Source of the DNA: Deinandra increscens subsp. villosa
Taxonomy: Eukaryota > Streptophyta > Magnoliopsida > Asterales > Asteraceae
DNA: 64,000 bases
NCBI GenBank assembly: GCA_039602395.1
Contig: JBCNJP010000007.1
Location: 125,166,952-125,230,951 of the forward strand
Direction: 5' to 3'
Within the stretch, counting starts at the first letter, position 1, and every line of letters begins with the position of its first letter. Shown in pieces: positions 54,214-64,000 of the stretch. The notes below the pieces were generated by a model that was not told the origin of the DNA, did no database searches, and saw only the letters and a list, made by a program, of their open reading frames with translations. Position numbers and translations under genes: made by a program.

Positions 54214-54750
54214 TACTTTTATTTGGAAAACTGGAAAACCAAAGAAAAATTCTATTAAATGAAGACTATTTGGGTAATTTGACATTCTTTTTTTATCTTT
54301 TTTTAATTCACATGTATCCACATGCTAACTTTTTTATAACAAAAAACGTTTTTTGTTCATCTTGTCTGTCCGACTATGTTACATATATGCAACATAGTGT
54401 ATTGCGTACGTTGAATATATGCAACATAATATTTTGCATATATACAACACTGTATGTTTCATACGTTGCATATATGCAACATGCTATGTTGCATGTACGC
54501 AACGTAAACAACATACAATATTACATATATGCAACATAGTAGGACGAACAAAAAAAATGAACGTTTTTTAAAAAAAAAAAATTTAAGTTTTTTTTTCTTT
54601 TTAAGGTCGTTAGGTGGCCATTAGTTGGATAGACACGGGTTTTTTTTTAAGAAAAAGGAACACCAAAATTACCTAGAGAACCTTCATTTAAAATAATATT
54701 CATTTGGTTTTATAGTTTTTCCAACTAAATTTAGTTTTCCATTGAATTTA

Positions 54751-54818
<68 letters not shown>
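54214..54818. mobile_element. Foldback MITE-like unit c, left end missing
   Basis: Left half from 54214 and right half ending at about 54754 share GGAAAAC, TTAAATGAAG and GGGTAATTT-type segments in inverted order. (TA)n follows at 54755-54818. The core, 54377-54540, is an array of ATATATGCAACATA variants (about eight). Confidence 0.6.
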
Positions 54819-54822
<4 letters not shown>

Positions 54823-56010
54823 CTCTACAACTTTTTCAAATCATCGTGTCTTATGAACTTAACCTCATCTTTTTGGAAAACCTGGAAAACCCATCTTACA
54901 TCATTGATTAGTTAATCTATGTTTGAAAATAAATGTGCCATTTTTGAAAATAATTTGAAACATATTTTATGCAACAAGGGCATAATAGACATACCATATT
55001 TTTTTTAATAAATGTTTAAATAAATTTTCTTTATCGCATCTCTTCTTTCCTAAACTCTCTCATCTCTTTCCTTTAATTTCAAATTTTCATGCAAAATTTT
55101 AGAAAAAAAAAACTAATTTACAAAAGGAAAAAAAATTGTTGATCATCAATTCATCACCAACGTAACAATCGTTACATCATTCTAACAATAATTTTAGTGT
55201 TTTTTTCAAGAAAATAAACGATGGTTACATAAGTGTAACCATTCAGAAAAGTTTGTAAATTGTATTCGTGGTTCCATTGTTTCTAGATCTGATTATATGT
55301 ATGTAACACTTTTATTTTACATGTTTTTAATTGATGTTACGCGAATGTAACACCATGTATTTTCTTTCTAGAACATTATGAAATTGTTTCACGTGATTAC
55401 GCATATGATAGTTATTACATAAATGTAAGTAGTTATTACACGTATGTAACACTTTTATTTCACATGTTTTTTATTGATGTTATATGAGTGTAACCCCATG
55501 TATTTTCTTTCTAGAAAGTTATGAAATTGTTTCATATGATTACGCATATGATAGTTATTACATAAATGTAAGTAGTAATCCCCTATCAGCTTTTTTCTTT
55601 CTAGGTAACTTTTCTGAATGGTTACACCTATGTAACCATGGTTTATTTTCTTGAAAAAGTACCTAAAATTATTGTTACAACGATGTAACAATCGTTGTGC
55701 TGGTGATGAACTGCTGATCAACGATTTTTTTTCTTTTGTAAAATTACGTTTGTTTTTTTTTATTTTTTATTTGGGCTGGAAATTTGAAATTGAAGGAGAG
55801 AGAGAGAGAAATATATTTTAGGAAAGAGTATATGTGAGAGAGAAAATTGGTTTAATAATTTATTAAAAATAGTTTACAAAAATAAATTATGTCAAGTTAT
55901 CATATTGCCCTTCAAATAAAAGAAAAATAAAAAAAAATATTGTGATTGGTTGAAAAAGGTTTTCCAGGTTTTCCAATATTTAGAGGGTTTTCCAATGATC
56001 TTCTTCCTAT
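54819..56010. mobile_element. Foldback MITE-like unit d with internal tandem repeat
   Basis: Inverted halves share TTGGAAAACCTGGAAAACC (54874 and the complement near 55960), TTGTTGATCATCAAT/CTGCTGATCAACGAT and GGTTACA...TGTAACC segments. The centre has a 143-base direct repeat (55301-55443 and 55444-55575). Interspersed GTTACA-N-TGTAAC motifs throughout. At about 1.2 kb it is the largest unit of the cluster. Confidence 0.6.
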
Positions 56011-56020
56011 ATATAGATAT

Positions 56021-56771
56021 GGGTAAATATCTTGTGAAAACAACTTTTATTGCGAAAACACGAAAACAAATATTAAAACCTCTATAACTTTTTCATACGT
56101 TAATATTTAAAAAAAATATATGCACCAAAATCCTTAGAATTATGTTATCTTTAATTCTGAAAAAAAACTAAAAAAATATCAAGGTATTTTTTTAATATTA
56201 CACATGTGCAATAATATTTTTTTAATTATTATTGCACATGTGCAATAATATTAAAACCACTATTTTTTTTATAAAAAGTTACACCATAAATCTTATAATT
56301 ATGTTATCTTTAATTCTGGAGAAAATTAAAGAAAATTGCACATGTGCAATAAAAAAATATTATTGCGCATGTGCAATAAAAAAATATTATTGTGCATGTG
56401 CAATAATTAAAGAAATAATATTAAAACCTCTATAACTTTTTTCACACATTAATATTTTTGATAAAAAAACACACCATAAATCTTATAATTCTCTTATTTT
56501 GAATTATGAAAAAAAAAATTAGAATAATTAAAGTTTTTTAATACCACACATGTGTAATATAATTAATACTTATTATTGCACATGTGCAATAATAAAAAGA
56601 TCATGAAATGTTAATTGTTCAATTTTTTTCCCAAAAGTAAAGCTGACATAATTTTAAGACTTTTGGTGCAATTTTTTTTAAAAAAATATTAACGCATGAA
56701 GAAGTTATAGAGGTTTTAATATTTATTTTCGTGTTTTCGCAATAATCTCTTGTTTTATTTGATCATTCCCC

Positions 56772-56810
<39 letters not shown>
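56021..56810. mobile_element. Foldback MITE-like unit e
   Basis: Unit 56021-56771, then (TA)n(GA)n to 56810. Ends share TTATTGCGAAAACACGAAAAC and CTCTATAACTTTTTCAT-type blocks with units b and f. The core carries seven TGCACATGTGCA-type palindromes, for example 56233-56244. Confidence 0.7.
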
Positions 56811-57499
56811 TAAGGATCATGCGAAAACAACTTTTATTGCGAAAACGTGAAAACCAATATTAAAATCTATATAACTTCTTCATACATTGATGTTTTTTCA
56901 TAAAGTTTGCGCCAAATGTCTTAAGAATTATGTTATCTTTAATTCTAGAAGAAGAGAAAATAACGTTTCTTGTTTTTTTTTTCGTGTGCTACACATGTGC
57001 ATCATTATCATTAGTATTGCACAAAGACGAATTATCATGTGGACAAACACTCTTTATGTTAAAAACTTATAAAAAACATTAAAACATTTATGGTGCTAAT
57101 GATAATTTTACATAATGCACATGTGCAACATAGAATTAAAAAAATTATTAAATGTTCTTTTTTTCTTTAGATCTAAAGATAACACAGCTATAAAATTTAG
57201 GATGCAATTTATTTTTTTAAAATATTAATGTATATCACACATATGAGGGTTTTTTTGTGTGCTTCATTAAAAAATACGCAAAATAACAGAAATATAAGAT
57301 TTATGTTGCGACTTATAAAAAATATATATAAACGTATACTACAAGTAGAAGTTTTTTTTTTGTGCCGCACATGTGCATCACACAAAAAGCGTTAATTTAA
57401 AAAAAAATTCCCAGAATTAAATGTTAACGTATAAAGAAGTTATAGAGGTTTTAGTATGTGTTTTCATGTTTTTGTAATATATATGTGTTTTCTCATGAT

Positions 57500-57546
<47 letters not shown>
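56811..57546. mobile_element. Foldback MITE-like unit f
   Basis: Unit about 56811-57501, then (TA)n to 57546. Starts TAAGGATCATG and ends CATGATCC. Inner segments TGCGAAAACGTGAAAACC and GTTAATGTT-like blocks match units b and e. CACATGTGCA palindromes lie at about 56992, 57117 and 57366. Confidence 0.7.
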
Positions 57547-57552
<6 letters not shown>

Positions 57553-57950
57553 AGTTATAATACAAAGTACTTTTTGCGTGAGAAGTGTGAGAAGTGGATG
57601 ATGTGTTAGATTTTAATGCATTGTGTTATCTTTTAGTTATGTTTTTGGTAAATATATAACACTATACATTGTTTTTTCCATATTAGAATGTCATATGTTT
57701 ATCAAAATTAGAGTTAAAGGATAACACAATGTAAACACAGTGTAATAATATCCTAACACAGTGCTCTTTTAATAATTCTTAATAAATGGTGTTTGGTAGT
57801 GTTTAAAATTCAATGGATGGTGTATTTATTTTAGGATTGTCATATATTTACCTAAAATATAATAAAAAGACAATATCATGTGTTAAAAATTAACATATCA
57901 ACCACTTCTCACACTTCTCACGTAAAAAAGTACTTTGTATTATAACCCAA

Positions 57951-57999
<49 letters not shown>
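57547..57999. mobile_element. Foldback MITE-like unit g between (TA)n tracts
   Basis: Unit 57547-57954. The left end GGGTAGAGTTATAATACAAA is mirrored by TTTGTATTATAACCCAACTC on the right, and GAGAAGTGTGAGAAGTGG pairs with CCACTTCTCACACTTCTC. (TA)n lies on both sides. Confidence 0.8.
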
Positions 58000-58003
<4 letters not shown>

Positions 58004-58186
58004 GAGGTTCATTGTAGACACTTTCACATGTGAAATAGCTCTTTTTCACATGTGAAATGCTTTGAACAAATAGAAAAAGAAAAAAAAGGAAAAAATGAAA
58101 TTATCACAACCACTAGATCAAGAGATCTAATGGTGAAATAGGGTGTCTACATGTCTACACTTATGAGGGTGTCTACAATGAACTTT

Positions 58187-58236
<50 letters not shown>
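58000..58236. mobile_element. Foldback MITE-like unit h between (TA)n tracts
   Basis: Unit 58000-58190, the smallest. GTTCATTGTAGACAC on the left pairs with GTGTCTACAATGAAC on the right. Two TTTCACATGTGAAA palindromes lie in the left half. Confidence 0.75.
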
Positions 58237-58243
<7 letters not shown>

Positions 58244-58627
58244 GATCTATGGAAAACCACTCCGAGTTGGAAAAACTTTGAAAACTCTTAAAAAACGGGG
58301 TCAAAAAGTTTTTTTTTTCCTTTAATTTTTCTATGGTGATTCATTAGGTTATAAGCTATCCATAGATGGAAAAAAATTAAAAAAAAACGCCTCGGGGATT
58401 TTTTTTAAAAAATGTAACAAGTTTTGTTGTTACATATGTAACAAACATAAGGCTCTTTTTTGAGATTTTTTAAAAAAATATCCCCGAGGCGTTTTTTTGA
58501 TTTTTTTACACCTAGGGGTAGCCTATAACCTAAAGAATCACCATAAAAAAATTAAAGGAAAAAAAAAATTGACCCCGTTTTTAAAGAGTTTTCAAAGTTT
58601 TTCCAACTCGGAGTGGTTTTCATTTTA

Positions 58628-58690
<63 letters not shown>
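58237..58690. mobile_element. Foldback MITE-like unit i
   Basis: Unit 58237-58631. AAAACCACTCCGAGTTGG pairs with CCAACTCGGAGTGGTTTT, and ACGGGGTCAA with TTGACCCCGT. Core GTTACATATGTAAC. The right flank is (TC)n (58632-58660) then (TA)n (58661-58690). Same family as unit a. Confidence 0.8.
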
Positions 58691-58693
<3 letters not shown>

Positions 58694-60760
58694 GTATAAT
58701 ATAAATTTTAGGTTCTACGTTCAATACTCCGAGCATTCTAATTTTAACTTCAATATCATCATGCAGTCCTTTTATATTTTCAATTACTTTAGGCTGCGTG
58801 TCTATGCACTCTACATATCTAGTTGATGATATTTATCAATTTATGTATATTTACTGTGATATTTAAATGATAATTACTAAAAGATAGCATTAATTAATAT
58901 ATTATTTTATTATAATATTATAAATACTACACCTTTTGTTTTTTATATATATGATCAAAACTTTTGAAGTTTAGTTGTAACTAGATTTTACTGTTCGTAT
59001 ATTGTCTCAGCCTTGCAAGGATAACGTGAGCATATAAAATATTTGTATTGCTAAAATCCAAAGTAAATAAAACGAAAATGAAAAAAAACAACAACACAAC
59101 AACGTTAAAAATTAGAAGTCTGGTTAAATATAACATTAAAAACAATTAACTATCTAAAGGGAATGGATTGAAACTGGTATTAAAACCAATGAAACACTTA
59201 AAAAATTATTTAAAAATAAATAAAAAATACTAATAAAGGTATTGCCATAGTGATAACGCGACCTCACAAAACGGTATTGCTATAACACAATTTAAAAAAA
59301 CGGAAACAAAAAAAATACGCAACAACCTAAATGCTTAAACTATTGATTCTATGACATAAAAGTTATGTTATACGACTATACCTATTACACCAACAACTCG
59401 TGTAGTAAATTCGATGAGATTGAAAATAATATAATTAAAATATATGTGTTACACTGACTGTACTTGTTACATCACTAACACCTTCGCTAAACTCATGCTC
59501 GGATAAAAAAAAGTTACAAAACACAAAAAACCAAAAATATATATAAAAACAAACAAATCCACAAAATGACAAAATTACAAGTTTTGTTTTATATATATAG
59601 GTAACTAGTTATACCACATGTATTATACATGATATTTTAAAAATTTATATAATTAATAACTTTATATATAATTATTTATATATTTTTTAAGCATTAGTTT
59701 AAACGTAAACGTATACAAAATAATAACAAAAAAATTTAAATATACACTTGCGAAATAAGAATGATAAATATTTAAAATTATAAATAACAAATAATGAAGA
59801 ATTAAGAGTTATATATTAGATTTTAAAATAAGATATAACTGAAATCTTATTATAATTTATTAAGTTTTAAAAAATTACAAGAATAAGAAGATATATACTT
59901 TTTATATTTAATTATATAATTTAATTATTTAAAATCATTAACATTTAATATGAGAGATAATCGTAATTTTTTTTTAATTAGAGTGAATATGAGAATAACA
60001 CATGACGTCTGAAAATTTTACTTTATTAATATAGAGATTTCTATTTTCAAAATTGAAATTACTTACAATACAAGCTTATATCACAAAACTTTTGATTTTT
60101 GACGTTTTATGTTTTTGACAACTTTTGCTATACAATGTAAATCCTATTGAAATGCAAAGGTAAAAGTCATCAAAACTATTTTTAAATTTCGTCTTTTATA
60201 TTCAAAATCACTATTTATTCTTTTGATTTTATAAAGTTTTGAATATAACATTACAAATTTTACTTTTTTATCTACGTTTTCATATAAATCTTATTCTAAA
60301 CGAAATGTTATAAATTTCCCCTAATATAATATCACCACCACAACACGAGGGACTGCGTCTATTAATTTTCTTATAAAAACTTGATAATTATGAGTACACA
60401 AATACTACTTAATATGTATAGTTTGTGAAGTATAATCATGATTCATTTACGGTAAATACATATATTTATATTCTATGAACAATATATTATTTTCTAATTA
60501 TGTAAAACGCGTCATATTCATAACGTATACACATAAAACCATGTTTTAGTGATTTTTAATTTACACTTGTAAATCATGCATTCTTGTCATTGAACATGAG
60601 TATATCACATATATATATGCATTAATCGTGAAAAATCCAAAAGTCAAACTGGTCAAACTTATTAAATATAAACCTTTTTATATATATAAAGGAATTAAAT
60701 TAACTAAGTGTCAACCACCATATAAGGAAAATTACATATAAAGTATAGCAATCCTGATGC
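58691..60760. other. AT-rich intergenic region upstream of the MADS-box gene
   Basis: Apart from the dispersed repeat at 59325-59510 I see no coding region or transposon boundary I can support. The phrase TTTATTAATATAGAGAT (60022-60038) is reminiscent of plant Helitron-associated sequence, but nothing else supports that. Confidence 0.4.
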
Positions 60761-60767
60761 TATAAAT
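60761..60767 (+). promoter_or_regulatory. Candidate TATA box of the MADS-box gene
   Basis: TATAAAT 75 bases upstream of the ATG, a normal plant spacing allowing a short 5' untranslated region. Confidence 0.5.
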
Positions 60768-60841
60768 GCCACTCATAAATCGAGTTTTAGGAGCGTCCTC
60801 GTATATTTTCGCTTCATTTTCATATTTTCTGAGTTGAAAAT

Positions 60842-61432
60842 ATGGCAAGATTACCGAAAGGTGGTCGTCGAAAAATAGAATTGAAAATGATCGAAAACGA
60901 AAGGGAACGTGCAGTCACGTTATCCAAGCGACACACCGGCTTATTCAAGAAAGCCGGCGAGTTTGCGACACTATGTGGTGCACAGATTGCGATAATTCTG
61001 TTCACCATTAGTGGGAAGCCTCTCTCTTTCGGAAGCCCAAATGTAACTAATGTCGTAAAGAAATATCTCGGCTCCGATCATGGTGAACAACAACCGGATC
61101 GGATCAGAGAGTCTATGAGCCTTTTTCGTAAAGCGAAACTCCAAGAACTCAATCGCCAATTTAATGAGTTTAATGAGCAATCGACAATCGATAAAAAGCA
61201 TGGAGAAACCCTAGAAGAAGAATCAAAAGTGTTGCTTGGTGGGAAAACATATGAGGGTTATAAAAGGAGCATTGGGATAGAGAAGCTTATAGAGATGAAA
61301 TTTAAGCTCCAACAACTGAAACAAGATTTGAAGCATGGTTGTGATGCACAAACTGGATCTTTGTTCACTAAAGATGGATATGAGGAGAATCTATCTAAAA
61401 TCAAAGGACCAAAAGACTATTTAAAGTTGTGA
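60842..61432 (+). CDS. Type I (M-alpha, AGL61/AGL62-like) MADS-box protein
   Basis: 196 residues, no intron, starting at the first ATG. The MADS domain (residues about 8-66) shows RRKIELKMIENERERAVTLS, KRHTGLFKKAGEFATLCGAQ and IAIILFTISGKPLSFG. This DNA-binding and dimerisation domain targets CArG-type sites. There is no K-box, as in type I proteins. The rest is charged and helix-prone (KAKLQELNRQFNEFNEQ; KLIEMKFKLQQLKQDLKH). In Arabidopsis such proteins act in the female gametophyte, central cell and endosperm; the role here is inferred. Departures from the usual core (SKRH, not SKRR) suggest a diverged family copy. It is the only host-type gene in the window and lies between transposon clusters. 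Confidence 0.9.
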   Translation: MARLPKGGRRKIELKMIENERERAVTLSKRHTGLFKKAGEFATLCGAQIAIILFTISGKPLSFGSPNVTNVVKKYLGSDHGEQQPDRIRESMSLFRKAKLQELNRQFNEFNEQSTIDKKHGETLEEESKVLLGGKTYEGYKRSIGIEKLIEMKFKLQQLKQDLKHGCDAQTGSLFTKDGYEENLSKIKGPKDYLKL

Positions 61433-61877
61433 TTTGTTTTAGTTAAAAGAAACTAAGAAAGAAAGGAAAATATCTTTCAATTCTTATGTCATCTTTCAAA
61501 AAAGTTAAAGAATAAGCCTGAAATTATGCTTTGTGGAGCAATTTATCAATTATCCCATATTTTATGTTACGTTTATATGTGATCAATATTGTATCTCTAA
61601 GTCAATATATGTAGGGTATTAAGAAATCAACGTATGAATACTATATATGAAAGTTACCCTTGCCATTCGTAGTGGGCTTGTGATGACCTACATGATCAAC
61701 GATCACCCTAAGGGAACATCACCTCCTAAACGTTATCAAGGGGTGTGATGTGATTGGGGGAGGGGGGTTGACAATGAGTTTGTATCCGTTTGTGGTGGGG
61801 CCATGGTGGTCAACGACGACCACTTTTGCATTACATAAAAAATTAATTCCTCTATTTAATTCAACTTAAATATATAT
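61433..61877. other. 3' flank of the MADS-box gene
   Basis: AATAAG at 61511-61516 is a possible polyadenylation signal. The stretch 61660-61840 has scattered near-complementary phrases (GATCACCC, CATCACC, GGTGTGATG) that hint at a decayed MITE, but I could not define ends. Confidence 0.35.
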
Positions 61878-62246
61878 ATGTCACACCCCCAAAAATCCAC
61901 GCGCGGAATACCGCCGCTGGGAGCGTGACAAACCAGGATCGCAGTCCATTAGTTACACCAAACGACCAATAATTAATAAAGACGTTTCATATTTCATTAA
62001 AATATAAATTTAGAGTTTTACAAATGCGAAAGCGTAAACACAATGAAAATGTTTAAGCAAAACCAGTGTCACCAAAGTGACGTGACTTATCCAAAGACAC
62101 TAAAAGCGTTTCAAAGACTCATGCATGCGTACTCGTGATACTCGAACATCAGCAACCCGAGAAATAACATGCTAAAAAGTGTCAACACAAAGGTTGGTGA
62201 GTTCACATGTTTATAAGTTCAAAAACAGTTCAAGTTCAGTTTAAGA

Positions 62247-62303
62247 TTGATTGTTCAACAACAATCAAGTTGAGTTTAAGATTGACTGTTCAACAACAGT
62301 CAA
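62247..62303. repeat. Tandem pair of 9 bp hairpins in the LTR
   Basis: TTGATTGTT-CAAC-AACAATCAA (62247-62268) and TTGACTGTT-CAAC-AACAGTCAA (62282-62303), period 35. The loops are identical and one base pair is changed on both sides. Confidence 0.7.
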
Positions 62304-63050
62304 GTTATAAGAGCATAATCACTAATATATATCAAATAGCTAGCTAGGCTATATACATGAAACTTCGCACGTTGATGGTCACCGAAGCTAACAGTTGTTT
62401 ATAGTTTGCCTTGTTGTGTTTAGGACGAATATAACACCCGTTCGATATCCAATCGTGCCAGAGCGACTGACCCGGGTGGGGTTTGTCAGACCCAGTAGTA
62501 CTACAATATATTTTCCTCTATCGTCATTAATACTAACGGTACCATAATAAGGACTTTGTTGTATCAGTGTGCTACAAGTACTTCAAGTGATATATAAAAG
62601 TCTAATTATCTCAGTTGTATAAGTCATGCATGTTAATCTCCCCCCAAAGGATTAAAAGCAGTAAAATGGGACCGTGAAACTCACCTTTGGGTGCACAACA
62701 ATTCCAGTTAAATAACAACAGCAAGTAGTAATTAGCAGGTCTTGTGTAATCTACCCAATACCTAACGAGCATATATACATAAGTGTGTGTTCAATCGAAA
62801 GTGACTATATGTATACCAATGATGAAATTAAATAATGTCATATAATGACATGACGAGGTTTACTAAGTCTCAAAACAAGTAGAGGAAGGCACGTAGCCAA
62901 AATCATGACGTTTACGAAAGGTGATGGAAAGTATATTATTCAATAATAATATACGTCCATGAAATCGAACTGACAAAATATGCATGTATATATAAATATA
63001 TATACATATCCAAATATATAAATATACCTTTATAAATCAAGTATTCATTA

Positions 63051-63103
<53 letters not shown>

Positions 63104-63474
63104 AATTATATATCCAACGTTTAAAAATTGTTTATATCGTAACAACGATAAATGCACTATTTATATATGTATTTTGTTCACAATATATAGTTTACAAAAA
63201 TGCTTGGTTTATAACCATCAATGCTTATATGTAAATATATCTTCCAACGTCCCCACTTTATATATATAACCCATTTCGAATTCTCCAACTAAAATATATA
63301 CATTCTTCTTTTGTTTATAAAACCTGTGTTTTATTAGATAACAGGGTGACGAGTAAAATAACTATTCATACAAGAGTTCTACGAGTCTAAAATAGCATAT
63401 AAAACAATTGGCGATACGTTCCGGGTCCAAAAACCATCAAAACTTGAATTTAAAAACAACAAATAAAAATGTTT

Positions 63475-63542
63475 GGGGGTCACCGGGTTCGAACCCGTGA
63501 CCTCCGGATCGGCAAACAACACTCTAACCACTGGACCAAAGA
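63475..63542 (-). ncRNA. tRNA-like segment in the LTR at 61878
   Basis: On the minus strand, A-box-like TGGTCCAGTGG (63528-63538) and B box GGTTCGAACCC (63485-63495). The T-arm region is extended (GGTCAC...GTGACC). Acceptor ends do not pair, so not a functional tRNA. A second tRNA-like unit lies 155 bases on (63631-63711) with B box GGTTCGAAACC (63639-63649) and A-box-like TAACTCAGTTG (63699-63709). The same pairing of two units is seen at 45083-45305. Confidence 0.5.
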
Positions 63543-64000
63543 TTGAGATTTGTTAAAAGTCGAACAGAAACCCTTTTGAACATCAACAGGAACGAAAATC
63601 AGTTTTTAATTAAAACTGTAAAAAGTTTGTGGTGGTCAGGTTTCGAACCCGCGCCCCTAGTGCAAAACCTCAGCGACCGAACCAAATGGACTACCACGCA
63701 ACTGAGTTATGGACAGAAAACTTAATAAAAATCGATAATGGGTCGGGTGTCATCTTCTTCACCCGAACCCCTAGACTCGCCGGAGTTTATTCCGGTCGCC
63801 GGAAAACTGAAAAAAAAAACATGGAAGAGGCCAGAAAACGTGCAACTAGCATAGTAGAATGATTACCTCGAGTCGGAAATGGAATTCATCGCGTCTTTTA
63901 TGCCAAATCGAAACCCGAATGAAACTCGAACTCGAACTTCGGGACGAATTATGATGCCCGCCGGTTGCTGCTGTGTTTTTGATCACACAGGGGTGTCGAC

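Larger units (their letters stand above)
61878..64000 (-). mobile_element. Gypsy LTR, minus orientation, running off the window
   Basis: Begins TGTCACACCCCCAAAAATCC at 61878, matching the reversed 3' end of the element 1 LTR (TGTGACACCCCAAAAATC). It shares the ordered boxes of the LTR at 6214/44176: TTGGTGAGTTCACATG (62193), GTGGGGTTTGTCAGACCC, AACTCACCTTTGGG (62679), tRNA-like segments and the CCGGTCGCCGG palindrome. Leftward there is (TA)n and no primer site, so it may be a solo LTR. (TA)n at 63056-63099 is internal. Confidence 0.75.

Noticed and set aside
60971..61201. Minus-strand frame inside the MADS-box gene
   Set aside because: It is a shadow of the plus-strand gene and has no domain.

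Overview
The window is nuclear DNA from a flowering plant. It is AT-rich, holds no bacterial-type genes, and is filled with LTR retrotransposons that use initiator-tRNA-Met primer sites, (TA)n microsatellites, MITEs and one type I MADS-box gene. The extra downstream ORF of the Sirevirus-like element resembles one that is abundant in daisy-family (Asteraceae) genomes, so Asteraceae is my best guess; this is inference. Two 500-base N runs (1385-1884 and 50658-51157) are assembly gaps. LAYOUT. 1-5800: gene remnants, a hairpin-bearing duplicated repeat, a degenerate minisatellite, a leader-like stretch and fragments of gypsy LTRs. 5803-46546: a deep nest of transposons. A minus-oriented solo LTR (6214-46541, target duplication TAAAG) was hit by a Ty3/gypsy chromovirus-like element (element 1, 6807-44170, duplication CCGAC). 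Its integrase gene was hit by a Sirevirus-like Ty1/copia element (element 2, 14472-41058). Element 2 was hit twice: by a minus-strand copia element in its reverse transcriptase (element 3, 21077-28822, duplication ACTCA) and by a minus-strand gag-only LTR element in its extra ORF (element 4, 33523-39426, duplication GAGAA/AAGAA). A small hAT MITE (7813-8000) sits in the 5' LTR of element 1, and the other LTR preserves the empty site. 46547-53091: LTR-derived sequence, the assembly gap, and a minus-strand gypsy integrase/chromodomain fragment with its own LTR piece. 47507-58690: at least nine foldback (long inverted repeat) MITE-like units, most lying between (TA)n tracts. 60842-61432: the only intact-looking host gene, a type I (M-alpha, AGL61/AGL62-like) MADS-box gene. 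61878-64000: another minus-oriented gypsy LTR running off the window. HOW THE PARTS WORK. Nearly all coding sequence is gag, protease, integrase, reverse transcriptase and RNase H from elements 1-3. All three carry frameshifts or stops, many at homopolymer runs, so some may be sequencing errors. Element 4 encodes only Gag and would need polymerase from another element. The most striking signals are in non-coding parts of these elements. Element 4 carries three tandem copies of a two-helix RNA-like fold whose stems differ completely in sequence yet keep pairing (34586-34825). The leader of element 2 carries six consecutive hairpins with paired compensatory changes (15201-15439). I regard these as the best candidates for an undescribed system.
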